Below, in pieces: positions 1-12,300 of a stretch of 64,000 bases of DNA; the stretch's first letter is position 1, and each line of letters begins with the position of its first letter. The DNA lies in the NCBI GenBank assembly GCA_019321725.1, contig CM033116.1, positions 2,848,642 through 2,912,641 of the forward strand. Direction: 5' to 3'. The notes beneath the pieces are model-generated. The model saw nothing but the letters and a program-made list of their open reading frames with translations, was not told the DNA's origin and did not search any database. Source of the DNA: Paulownia fortunei. Lineage: Eukaryota; Streptophyta; Magnoliopsida; Lamiales; Paulowniaceae. A program made the translations under genes and the position numbers.

Positions 1-428
1 TGGTGAAATAAGATTCTTGAAATTGAATTCAAATTATCTTTTGTGATGAAATTTTATGTAAAAATTTATTTGACCAATATTATTTCTCTGAAATATTATT
101 TCTCTCAGAATTATTCATTTAAATTCATAGTTTATCTTAATGTCCACAGTTCGTATGTTATTATATAAAATTTTTGAATCATTTTTTTGCCATATTCTTC
201 TAACAAATTTATTTTGCTAATACCGATTTTTTTAACTCCTGTATAGAAATAGAATATGCAAAAACCTAGCAACGACGCCGTTTTCTTCTAAAAGTGCTTC
301 AACTCTTCCTTCTCCGACTCGACTCGACTCGACTCGACTCGCGCACAGTCACACAGCATATTACATAATATCACCCGATTTTGTTACGCCAAAACCCCGC
401 AAGGATTTTTCTTCAGCAAGTGGAAACG
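1..428. other. 5' flank and 5' UTR of the RRM gene
   Basis: AT-rich upstream sequence with no gene in the first 250 bases. From about 280 the base composition rises and pyrimidine-rich, UTR-like sequence begins, running into the ATG at 429. The transcription start is inferred from composition only. Confidence 0.4.
312..342 (+). repeat. Pentanucleotide microsatellite (GACTC)n in the 5' UTR
   Basis: About five perfect tandem copies of a five-base unit (GACTC) lie roughly 90 bases upstream of the RRM-protein ATG, in the probable 5' UTR. Seen directly. Such arrays are prone to length variation; no function is implied. Confidence 0.85.
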
Positions 429-3400
429 ATGTTCTACAGAGGGTAAGAAGCAGACGAAACTCTCTTTTTCACGGTACCTTTTATTTCCCGCAATTCATTT
501 TCAGAATCCCAGGTTAATTTTAATCTCAAATTAACATTATTTGTTTGATATTCTGTTTCCATATATATCCTTATGTTTGCATAAGATTTTCTGGGATCAG
601 AAATTTTTGTTTCTGTTTAATACTCCGGTTTAATTATTTGTTGGCGAGGCTTGAATATGTTTGTGCATTTTTCGCCCCTTATTTTTTTTGTTCTTTGCGA
701 GTCTGATTTGGGGTTTGCATTTGGCGACTGCAAATTAGTTTTTTTAATTCTTTTAGATGTCCCTCGAGTTCCTCTTGGTAGAAGGAACTGCTTAAGGAAT
801 TGGAGTTGGATGTTGTTACATTTAGTTTTCGAATGAGGTTCTTTCAGAAATTTCAGTTTTTTAGGAACATACCAACTGTGCCCGTTACTGATTCTTCTTT
901 CAAGAAGATTCATTGTTCTTTTGCTAGCTTGTCATTAATTAATATCCTCTGCTTGTTTGAATATTATCTGAAAAACTAACGAGCTGTAGCTACTGGCTAG
1001 ACTTTTGAACGAGCTACTTATCAAATGGCTATAAAATAGCATCTCTTGTGAGAACTATGATTTCCTTTTAACAATTTTGTCGATTGTTAATGAATGTAGC
1101 GCTGACCTGGTGAATGTCTTTGTTTTTTGGCTATGAAGTAAATATGTGGACGGTGGTGATGCAAGGGAAATGGGTTTGAAACGACAGCGGTTGACAGATC
1201 AGGGATCGTCATATTATGGTACTCCTGGTCCAAGTTATATGTATGATGCTCCACCTCCACCGCCTCCTGCATATTCTTACATTCCCCCTCCTTTTCCTGT
1301 TGTCCGACTTCGAGGCCTCCCATTTGATTGTGCAGAGGCTGAAATTGTTGACTTCTTCCATGGTCTAGACGTTATTGATGTCCTGTTTGTTCATAAGGGT
1401 GGCAAGTTCACCGGAGAAGCTTATTGTGTTTTGGGATATCCTCTTCAAATTGATTTTGCCCTACAGAGGAATAGGCAAAATATTGGTAGGAGATATGTTG
1501 AGGTTTTCCGAAGCAGAAAAGATGAATACTATAAGGCCATAGCAAATGAAGTTTTTGATGCTCTTGGTGGTTCCCCTCGTCGTGGTGCGCCAAGGGCAAG
1601 ATCTTTAGATGAGAGGGATTTGTCAGAATTTAAAGGGGTATTGCGGTTGAGGGGGTTGCCATTTTCTGCTAGCAAGGAGGAAATTATAAATTTCTTTAAG
1701 GATTTTGCACTTTCAGAAGACAAAGTTCATTTAATAGCTAATTCTGAGGGAAGGCCAGCTGGGGAAGCATTTGTGGAGTTTGCAAGTCCTGAAGATTCAA
1801 GAGCTGCAATGTCTAAGGATAGGATGACCCTGGGATACCGCTATATAGAGCTTTTCCCTGCATCACGTGAGGAGTTGGAAGAAGCAGCTTCAAGGGGGCG
1901 GTAACTATCTCCCACCCTTTCATTTTCTGTTATTCTGTATTTGTAGCTCTGGATGGCATTCTGATTGATTTTTGGTTGTTGGAAATGTTCCTTCTCCGTT
2001 GTTTGGCTTTTATATATCTTGCTACTTGTATCATAAGCTTTTTGGTCATCTCACTTGCTATTTGAGTACTTGACAGGTTTAAACCAGCCTGTCATTGTGC
2101 CAGTTATTTTTTTTTAAAATAATTTTTGATAAGGACTGTGGTCTTGAAACGTTTGAAATCTGTAGATATGCAATTATCTCTGCTATAAGGATATTGCTGG
2201 TGGATAATCTTTTGTTGGGTACATATTTCTCTAATTTTTCAGTGGGGTTTGATGCTCTTAGTATTTGTCTGTGAGGAACCTATTTGAATGACTTTGTAAT
2301 TTAACTTTACGTAATTCTTAAAACGTGGTCTTCTAATGCTGATAAACTGAATTTTATACTTATAGATGAATACAAGCTCATTTAAAGTATCATGGATATC
2401 AAAGATAATAGACATGCTATGGGATTTGCACTATGAGTTGTCACAATCACTTACTGGAAGGAAGAGAAGAAAAATATTTGCTAAATCTACTTAGTGTTAT
2501 TGTATTTTTGTGAATTTAACATGCTATCATATATAGTTATCTATTCTCTAATGGATATGCTATCATCCATTAGAGCAACTTTGAATGGTCAACTGAAAAG
2601 AGGTTTGAAACAGAGGATACTTCACTGATGAAGAAATCTTTGTCTCTTATGAGTTTTCTTTGGAAGCTTTATTGGTTGACTCAACTATTACCTGTTGCAT
2701 GGATTTTTAATTATCTAACTATTCCAGTTAAGACGTTGGTATCACAATCTATGATTCAAGTTATTGGTGTAGTCTTATCTGCATTATTGATTCTATATGT
2801 TGTCCTAAACCTATTCCTTTTATGCTTTACAACATTCAGAATTAGTTATTGCTCCTACAACTTTAATCAGAATTTGATGATGGTCAAATAATTAGTAAGG
2901 TAAAGGTGTTGGATTCCAATCCATTTTCATGAGGGGCCTTAATGTGAGGTAAGCTGCCATTATATTTGATTTAGCATCCACGGGCAATTGGTTTTTCATG
3001 GATATTGAGGTACCATTATAATTGTTGTCAAACTTGCTATTTGATGTGTTGATTGTCAAAATTATAATGTATGAAATATCAATATTCCATCTTGCGCATA
3101 TAATTCCTCCAATTCCATTTATAGCCTTGTGTACACTGTTTTTGGGCTGAAGTGAATAATACATTCTGAATGTCTGTGAAAATTTGAGTACAAATCTAAT
3201 CCTGTAATATATACATATACGCGTGCAAGAGGCTCTGAGAGATATCCCTTTGGCACTGCTCATGTATTATTAGCTGAAAAAATTGTGTTGTGGCTGATTT
3301 ATCATTTAAGTGTCTTAACAACTTTTCTGCAGTTACATCACTTTACTAGTATTTCGTTCGGTGTTATCTACTTCTGCCACTCCTATTAAATGTCATAAGA

Positions 3401-3752
3401 ACTCTAAAGTGGAAGTTAATGACCTTTTTTAATCAGGTTAATGACAAAATCATTTGAGGGGAAGGATGCAACTGAACCTACACCTGTATTGAGGATGAGG
3501 GGATTGCCATTTTCAGCTGGCAAGGATGACATAATTGATTTCTTTAAGAATTTTACTTTGTCGGAAGAATCAATTCACATCACCTATAATTTTGAGGGGA
3601 GGCCCACAGGAGAAGCTTTCGTGGAGTTTGCTAGTGCAGAAGATGCAAAAGCAGCATTGGCCAAGGATAGAATGACACTTGGGAGTCGTTATATAGAGCT
3701 GTTTCCATCGTCACCAGAAGAGTTGAACGAAGCAGCCTCAAGGGGACGGTGA
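429..3752 (+). CDS. hnRNP H/F-like RRM RNA-binding protein, two- or three-RRM forms
   Basis: Exons read as 429-442, 1139-1900 and 3437-3752. Exon 1 codes only MFYRG (the Gly codon is split) and joins to KYVDGGDAREMGLKRQR, a start I recognise from plant hnRNP H/F-like proteins. A Pro-rich stretch (residues about 35-50) precedes qRRM1 (VVRLRGLPFDCAEAEIVDFF) and qRRM2 (GVLRLRGLPFSASKEEI). If the first intron after qRRM2 is retained, translation stops at TAA 1902-1904 and gives 259 aa, close to the 255 aa I recall for At5g66010. If it is spliced, exon 3 adds a third RRM and the protein is 363 aa, ending at TGA 3750-3752. Both stop codons overlap GT donor-like sites in the same ASRGR context. The role is inferred from family: nuclear binding of G-rich RNA and pre-mRNA processing. 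Which isoform dominates cannot be read from DNA. Confidence 0.88.
1905..3436 (+). other. Large intron before the duplicated RRM exon
   Basis: This is 1.5 kb of T-rich intronic sequence, or 3' UTR in the short isoform, between donor GT at 1901 and acceptor AG at 3435-3436. The open stretch at 2628-2891 encodes hydrophobic low-complexity sequence with no family resemblance, so I do not treat it as a gene. Nothing else was recognised. Confidence 0.6.
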
Positions 3753-4260
3753 CATTTTTTGGCCCTCTTTTCTTGTTAGAACTTAAGTAATGCTAATAGT
3801 GTCACAAAATGTAGGAAACCTGTGCTTCATACTTGGCTTAAGTTTGTCGGCATTAAACTCATTTTAGTTGTTTACCAGGAAAATTGGAGTGAGAATCGAT
3901 GCTATTACTTTGAATATTCACACCTACAGCAAATGCTATTTGTTTATGCCGGAACACTGTTCTGGTTGCCCTTTGGTAGAAGTGGCTGTAGTCTTTGTGT
4001 GAAATTACTATTTTGGCATTAGCACTGAAAATACACATATTATGTGGGTTTCAAGTCTGATTTAAAGTTGATGGAAAAGGTTATTTACTGAAGCTGTATT
4101 ATTTCATTCTTTGAATTCTTGTCCTGAAGCCTGTTATCAATTAATCAGGTTCTTATTGCATATGATGGAAATTGCCATTTGTAGACTGCGTCAAGATTTA
4201 TGCTGAAAACTTGACGCCCCTTACTGTTTGAAGGGTGTATTTCAAAATGTCAAAACCCAC
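3753..4260 (+). other. Probable 3' UTR of the RRM gene
   Basis: Downstream of the second stop the sequence is T-rich. A CG-GT donor-like site at 3749 could splice to an AG at about 3814 and stay open to 4022, but that reading (Trp-, Phe- and Cys-rich) does not resemble the family. I read this stretch as UTR. Confidence 0.45.
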
Positions 4261-5970
4261 CATATATACGTCTATGTATCGTCCTAGCACGTAATTGGTG
4301 TTACATGGTCGAGGTTCTTTGGCATATAATTTCTTTCTTCTTTTCAATGTGAAATTCATGCTGCTTCACTGTTAATGTTCTTATTTCGTCATTGAAATTA
4401 TTATGATATTGATTACTATAAATACATACTATATATCAATTATAATTTTCACATAATTGAGACACTTGTTAGTTTTACGGGTCGATACACACACCGCTCC
4501 TAGTATCGATAGTTTACGGCTAGGAGAGCAATTTTCCAAAGTACGGAAGATATCCCTAAAATTTTCCAGACAAGGTTTTACAAGTTAAATATTAACTACG
4601 ATATCTTTGATAGGGGTTGCCTAAAACAAGTGCAGAGGCAAGATGCTACAAAATTTTACATATATGGCAGCAGCACACATGCATCCCCAAGCTCAAAAAA
4701 GAACAAAAATGATAATCAATGAAAATGCACGTGCTGTTAGTATTTCAAATTATGATTTGCCTTATGTTCGGGGTATCCTAAGTTCATGTTTTGCAAATTG
4801 TTTTATTATTAGTGCTAATAATCCCAAATCCAGGGCATATAATACGGGCAAAAATTGTCCGACTAGTGTGATAATTTCGATATTTTGTGTTCACAAGAGT
4901 AAACTGACAACTTGTAAAAAGTTATCAGATTAATTGGTAAAACGCGTAATGTAAATATTACTCACGTGTTGTCAATCATCGATCTTTTACATTTATCAAT
5001 GTAATTGATCACTTTTTTTTATGATCAGCATCTAGTATTAAGAAAAAAAAAAACCTAAAAATGAGAAGAAAAAGAATGAAGGGGGATGATTCAATCTGCT
5101 ATCCCCAATTTGAATTTAATTTAGGGAAAAAGAAAATGTGCCTTTAAAAATTTGAATTCTAAAGTGAACCAACACTGAAAACCCAAGACCAATATTTTGA
5201 ATTCTGGCTAGATAAGGATAAAGTAATTTGAACATTGTCCAATTTGAATTCTCCTTCTTTATTTCTACCTTATTTAGCAATTAACACCCACTAGCTGCTT
5301 TGCTTAATTTAAGGATCCTTAATCATTAGTCCTCCCTTGGGCAGCGGGCAGGCTGCCCGAATCATTTACTTTCCAGTTTCCATATAAGGCTTAAACAGGC
5401 AAAAAGATGAAGAGAAATACAATACTTTAAAGCCTCCCTCTCCATCCTTCCATCATTCAAGGTTTTTTCCTTAGTAGAAACCTCTCAACCCTCCTCCTTA
5501 AACTTCATTTCTTCCATTTTTCCCTCAACTAAACTTTTTCTTTTCCAGATGAATCTTGGTTTGTAGTAGCAGCAGGTGGAATTACCATAAACTTATTAGC
5601 CTCCATTCTTGTTTTGCTTTCTTCAGTTTCGTTCACAATCATATAAGCAGGGTTTGAATGTTTTGATCTAGTTTCCCTTTCTTTTCTTAGCTGAGAAGGT
5701 TTTTGATTTGATCAAAATTCTTGCTGTGTTTTTCCTTTTATTTGGCCCTCAGAATTCGACTTAAGAGAGCAGGCTTTAGGGTTTTTTAGCTGTCATCTTT
5801 GTCCCTCGACTTTTCAGTCAAAAATCTATTAGGCTTAATAAAGTAATCCTACAGGTACCCTAGTAATGGCAATTCTGTTTTGCACTTTTCGTAGCCCTTT
5901 CGGTTTTTGCTTCTATTGGTAAAGATTTTCAGTTAAACCTCAGACCAGTTAGCCTTAAACTGCATTCCAC
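4261..5970. other. Intergenic region and SMR promoter/leader
   Basis: No gene seen from 4261 to about 5375. A 96-codon open stretch at 4643-4933 lacks family resemblance and coding character. A TATA-like CATATAAGG near 5381 is followed by pyrimidine-rich sequence, suggesting SMR transcription begins near 5410 with a leader of roughly 600 bases, possibly containing an intron. Confidence 0.45.
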
Positions 5971-6014
5971 TTTTGACAAAAACAACTAGCAGCCCTTTGC
6001 CATCATTCCCTCAA

Positions 6015-6398
6015 ATGATGGGTCCATCTTGTAGAAGAAGCACAAGAAAATCATCATCAAGAAGGAGAACCCTTTTCAAGAAGCAGCCTAGAAACTCAAA
6101 GAATCAAGAGAATTCATCGGTTTCGCCTGCCAATTCTCCTGTCAAGCCATCCAATGATTCGTCCAAAGCTGATGGCTCCAAGGATTTCGAAAATGTAGAA
6201 ATGTCTTCCAGCAGTGCTTGTTCCACTCCAAAGGCTGAAAGATTTCGAATACCGGAAGTCAAAACTTGCCCTCCAGCACCAAAGAAGAGGCGAATGGTCA
6301 CAAGTTGTTCTTTGAGGCCGAGAACCTCAATAGCATTTTTTGCTCCTCCAGATATAGAGCTCTTCTTTAACTTTGCTCTTTGTGGGATTCCGGTTTGA
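6015..6398 (+). CDS. SMR: SIAMESE-related CDK inhibitor (SMR family), 127 aa
   Basis: A single-exon gene. The first ATG of the frame is at 6015; upstream in-frame codons to 5973 contain no ATG. The N-terminus is basic and Ser-rich (RRSTRKSSSRRR). The middle holds the family signature RIPEVKTCPPAPKKRRM at about residues 76-92, followed by IAFFAPPDIELFF near the C-terminus, which matches the conserved tail of SMR proteins. SMR proteins are plant-specific nuclear inhibitors of cyclin-dependent kinases that slow mitosis and promote endoreduplication, often under stress or developmental control. Length fits the family (about 80-130 aa). Its place between the RRM gene and NF-YA may match a small gene at the same position in Arabidopsis (At3g20898, from memory). 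Assignment to a numbered SMR is not possible by eye. Confidence 0.9.
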   Translation: MMGPSCRRSTRKSSSRRRTLFKKQPRNSKNQENSSVSPANSPVKPSNDSSKADGSKDFENVEMSSSSACSTPKAERFRIPEVKTCPPAPKKRRMVTSCSLRPRTSIAFFAPPDIELFFNFALCGIPV

Positions 6399-9300
6399 CT
6401 GATGATATGCTTCCACAGAAATAAGAAAATCGTTCACGTATCAGAATAGCTAGTAGTTTTGATCTTTGGTGGATTGATTTCAGCAGTTTAGCTTATGTTT
6501 ATGTCATCTTGTTTGCTGGTCTAAATAGAGTGTGAGAATTGAGTTTTCTGAGTGATGATAGGAATTTGGAGTACGCAGTTTTTTAGGCCTTTTTCACTTG
6601 TGCTGATTAAGCTGGTTTTCTAGTGTGTAGGGATATACTACTGATGAGCTAAAATATAGCAGGGCTTGTGTTTTCTGTCTGTTTTATTCCTCAATGTATT
6701 TCTGACTTTTGCAATTTGAAAGAGTGCAATTTCATGTGTTAATTTAGCTTCATCAATTAGGAATTGACATGTTTTTAATTCTGTGTGCATGACTGTTCAA
6801 TTATAATTTGTTTGTAAAGGCAACAAGAGAAAGTGAAAGAATGGCCTATAATGTTGAAATAAGGTTCACATTAAGCTCTCCACTCTACTTGGGGGCCAGG
6901 CAAGGGGCTGCTGCCTACTCTATGCTATGAAAGCTTCAATTTTCATCTATAATTTAGTCAGTTGTATCCTCCATTTTATAGGAATTATGCACATAATACT
7001 GCATATATATAAATCATAACCAGAAAATATTTATTGAAACTTTCAGATAAATTGGCAAACTACAGTAGTACTGAGGTTTTTTGAGAACAAAGTTCTTGTA
7101 TCTTTGAAATGTCACTTATTGGAAGAAACCATTGTATTATGCTCTATATAATTTTATGCACACATTTTCTGCCTGCACTCAATATTCATGCATTGGGCCA
7201 TTGGATTTTAAAGGGATTGCATATGCTAACATTAACTTTAGCTCGTGTCGGTGGGAAATTCTTGGATGAACATGATGTGTTGCTTTTTAACATCCAAGAG
7301 TCTTGAATTGGGGGTAGATGTTGAAAACCCTCCTATAATCCAAGAGCAGTAATGGATTGGAAGCAACGTACGTACTCGATCCATCATGAATGCAAGTAGA
7401 ATTATTCCATTTTGGCAGTCATATAAGGCTTATAATTCAATGATTGTAACTGCAACTGATGAAGGGTCCCCTCACCACATACTCTGCACCCAACACTAGT
7501 AGCATCAAATATGCCTTCTTCACACATCACTAGTCTGAAAAAAAGGCTTCCACAAAAGGCCTTGCCGTATTCTACTTTTCGAACTACAACAAGGGTAAAG
7601 ATTTTTATTTGGGCTGCCTCTTTTTTCTGCTATCTGCAGTGTCTACATTCCCTTTTTTTTTTTTTTTTCTGAATTTGGGTACCCAAGTAGGTACTATTTA
7701 AGTAAAGTTATAAATTGTTGAATCATATGTGATTATGTTATAATTTTATATTTTTTATATCAATATAAAATTCATAAACTCATTTGAATATTATCTAAAT
7801 GGACAGGACAAAATTTCCCTTCAATTTGTCACACACTCAAAGACAAGATTGGAGGGTGGAAATTACAGCAAAAGCATCGGTGGATATGAGAGGTGAAAAT
7901 TCTTTTTGAAACACTTTGGAAACCAAAAGCCTGTTGAGGTTGTTGTTTTTAATACTGAAAGGTGAAATTATTGTCTGATTTCCTTTTTCTATTTGTATTG
8001 TGTCAGCTTGTGGGTGTCTACATGTCTGAGGCTTAGCCAGCATCAGGAAGGGAATCCAATGAAAAGGCTCGTGCGGGTTGTGATCATTGTTCTTACATTA
8101 GAGATGGGGGAATCTGACGAAATTTCTCATGATGTTTTCTCCATTCTTTAGTACTTTCTGATTGGTGATTATGAAAGCAACTCTCGTGGATATGTCTTGA
8201 CTAGTTATTTCATTCCCCATCATCACCACCAGATATTTGGACAATATACACTACATGAATTGATCAGAATGAGATAATTGTTTATGCTGTTTCTGTCTTA
8301 AGGATTATGCATACTCAAGTGATTTGAGACTTCAGTAGTTTGTTTTTTGGCTCACTTGCATGAAAGAAGATCCTCATCATTTCTTTGAGTATAATTCCTA
8401 GCAACTCTGGAACAGTAGATCTTGATTAATTTTGACCATATTCTTATATAGGTTTCATATAATGAATTATGGTAATTTTTCAAAACCTCGTTGCAACACT
8501 CGTTTCTTGATGGATGTAAGAATGGTCATCACTAGTAGCTTTGTTAGTGTGGCTCATTACTCCCCACGAGAAGGTTACAAGTTTGAATCTATTTGGAGTA
8601 GTAGTTAGGAGATTCTTTAGTTTTACTGGTATTTTAGTGGGATTGTGGTAAAGGCTATTTTAGTGAGATTGTGGTGAAGGGTTCGTCTTTTAGATAATAG
8701 TTATAACTCAATCTAAATATTAGACTCCTATTTTCACATTTTTATATATACTTATCGTCATTTTCATACCTTTTCTAAATAATGAGGAATAAAAAAAGAA
8801 AATATATAAGAATGGTAATAACTCTAAACACAATGTAATATTACCAAAGCTTATTGTTTGTTAATCGATAAATTTGTAATTAAAAACAAGATTGGAAAAA
8901 TAATGGAGGCAAATTTTGCATTTTCGAAAAAAAAAATGCATACCATATTTGTAGTTATTTTAGGTTGGGATGCAAAGTCTGAGTCGGTCCGCACCTTATT
9001 AGGTATGTGTCTTCCCATTGTAAAGGATAAAATAAGAGAGAACAACTGCATAATTATTGCTAGACTTGGAAAATTGTTTTTACTTCACTACTCGTGTTCT
9101 TACAATCTAAATAAAGGTTCTGCATTTATTCTTAAGTAAATTGCTAACATAAAGGTAAAAGACAATAATTTAAGGTTCTGTATTTATTTTAAAGCAAATA
9201 GTAGTTAGTAGTGCCCTTAAGTGCGTCATCATGACGAACATAATTAAATCTTTCCCACTTAATTTTCTATAAGAATCCTCATCATTTAGACATAAAGTAA

Positions 9301-12300
9301 AGAACCATAATATTTATCATATTTAGGCAATAGAAATTTAAAGCCTCTAAATGCAATTTTCTCAAATATTTTAGTACAGTTTTTACACAACTAGAAAATT
9401 TCAATGTTACAACTTAGGCAATGAAAAACCCATTTAGCCAGGTTTTTTGATATTCCGTAAACTCATAGAACGATTTACTTAATTTTTTTGGTGATAAAAA
9501 GGGAAAAAGCTAGGAAAATAATTAGTCAAAATTAGAACAAATATGGATATTTATGAGCTAAAAAATTGGCAAAGTTGAGTTTTGTCCTGGTGGTGGTCAT
9601 GTATCAATTAGAGGGACAATAATTGGTTCCAAATGCATGATGAAATGAAATAAAGAAAAGAGGCAAGTGGGTAAAGTTTAAGCTTTTGATATCTCATGAT
9701 CTTCAAAAAGCAATTTAGGAAAAATAATTAAATAAGTAAATGATTGCAGACAGAATATGTAAATGGAGAATAGCATTGATTAGAAAGGCCTTCAATTCTT
9801 GTTTAATGATACCATCTCTATCCTTTTTTCACATTGTGGTGGACCATTTATGTTTGATCCTAATAGTTTCATGTTCAATAGTACATGAGATGGACCCTTA
9901 GTAGACTGATTATTTTGTTGAATTCTGATTTCTATTTTTTTTTAAATTTGGTCTTTTTTTTTTTAACATTGGTTGTGTCCAGGTGGGGTGAAGTCACCTA
10001 ACTCATGTTTTGGCACCCGTCTAGAAATAAAGACTTATGATTAAATAATATTGAAGTGGGACAAGATGTGGACGAATTTTGGAAGAATTTAGACCATTAA
10101 AAATTGAAATATAAAAGAGTTAATTTTTAATTTGAGAGGAGTTACAAGACAACTTCTTTTGCGACAGGAACCCTTCGACTTTTCTTTTTCTTTTTAATTA
10201 TTTTTTCAGTCATTTTTGTGTATTTTTTTAATTGTTTTTATAGTTGTCTTGGGGCCCCCGATATTCTACATATTGGTTTGCTATACGATAAAGTATGTTT
10301 GAGCCAAGTCTCCTAGTTTTCTGTATTGCCTTAAAAATGTCTAATTTTAGGCTTATTTAACTTAGATTAGAACTGTTTCATTTCAATATCAAAGTCTTTA
10401 TTATTATTATTATTTAAAAAATAAAATTCATGTCGCATAATTCTAAATTCTCTTTGAAATTTGAAAACTAGGTCTTCAAATTCTTTCACTATTTTTATGG
10501 CTTTTGTGCTGTCAAATTCCTTGGCTCCTCATACCTAATATACATTAGCACGTACACTTTTCTAGTTATAAATTCTAACAAAGGCTCTGTCGATTCAAAA
10601 AAATATATATCTAAAATTTAGAAATTAGTACTATTTTCAAGTACTTAGAAAACATCTCTGCGACATGCACATCATACATGAGCTCGTGCAGTAAAAGCAT
10701 GTTCATTCACGTGCATGCATGACTCGGCACGTGCAAACTTAAGTACATGAATTCTTATAATTAGATGAATTGTTTTTCTAAGAATAATATCAAGAAATAC
10801 ATATGGATTGATGTCCTATCTATATATTTACTTTATAAATTTCAATCATGTACAATAAATATTCAATTCCATCAATCAATATATATAGACTTTGCTTGTA
10901 ATTCATATTTTTATTCCATTAAGGAGGCCAACTTTTCTAGAATCCGAGGTTGCCCCATCTCTTTCTTAAAGGAGATCAACTCTTCTTTTGGGTCAAACCA
11001 TACACCAGACAGCTTCGTGCGTCGTTATTTTTTATGTTCCCACTTTAATTTCCTCCTGTTTTTTTTACATCTTTAGTAATGGGATTTTCCATTTTTTCAC
11101 TGAGAACTTTTCTTGACAACTGTTCGATTTTAGTTCAAGGGTTTTGGATAATACCATATATAAAACACATAAAGTGGATCGAGTATATCTCTCGTCTACA
11201 AAATTCATTTTGAACGTATTATAAACATATTTACAAACTTTATTCTTTCGAATTATGTAGACAAACGTGTCTAGAAACTTCATGCACTGAACGAATCACG
11301 AACACACATATCAATTGGTCGAAAACTTGACCAATTGTTTAACATAGAGGATTGAGACTACTAGAGACAACTTCCACTTTTACTATTTTACTGTGGACAA
11401 TAACATTAAACAAAAATAAAATTTTACTATGTGGGGAAGGTCGACATAGAATAGGTAAAACTCGTACTATTGGTATAGAACATCACTCTTTAGAGCTAAG
11501 TCGGACGATAACGCACCTCAAGACGAAGTGTTAGAAAACAGTCGAGTGACGCTTAATCTAGGGTAAATATAAATGATAATCTCCGATAAAAAAAAATTAA
11601 AGTTAATAATAACAAAAAAAACAATGAGTACATCAAACTGTCAAAGTAGAAATCAATTCTAAAATACTGGAATTCTTGATTGTCATGATAAAATTAAATT
11701 TGTTCCCTCAACCCTAGATTGAGAAACCAAGAATAAAGAAAAGAAAAGGTGATAGAAAGCAATCTGATCATGAGCCTAAATTAGGCTTCGTGATAAAGGA
11801 ATACATCAACAGGCCTCTACAAAATGGAATTGGGTTGGGCTTTTCTTCCCAGCCCAATTTGTCCAAAACTTACAGAACTTATTAAATAGTTCAATCATAA
11901 GTTTTAACCAAAAAAATATATCATATGATTATATACTTACATGCATTTCAATTTATGAAAGAAAAAAAGTACCAAATACCAATCACTAGATGATTGATAT
12001 ATCCATATTAGGGTAAAATACAATTACTTGTTAAAATTTGTTAAAATTCATCAATAAATCACAATTTTCTTCTTTTTACTTGTCGTACATCTATTTTTAT
12101 TTTGAGTCGTATTATAAAATTTTCAAAATATTGAGTTTCTTCACCAAAATAAATTCAAAAGTATCCATCGATGGCATAATCCCAACGTTTTACTTGATTG
12201 TAAAAAAATGATTAAATTGATAATCCGAATTCGCTTGGTGGGTGCTCCTTATAATATGAGAATAGAGGCCCAAAAACATTTATACCAAAAGTGTCACTTA

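Noticed and set aside
2628..2891. 87-codon hydrophobic open frame in the RRM gene
   Set aside because: Lies within the intron before exon 3, is T-rich and low complexity, and has no family resemblance.
3815..4022. Possible fourth coding exon of the RRM gene
   Set aside because: It can be spliced in frame from the CG|GT at 3748, but the peptide is unlike any hnRNP and the sequence looks like UTR.
4643..4933. 96-codon open frame between the RRM gene and SMR
   Set aside because: No recognisable motif, no promoter or splice context; expected by chance in AT-rich DNA.
10765..11283. Open frames on both strands around 11 kb
   Set aside because: Short, AT-driven, and with no resemblance to known families.
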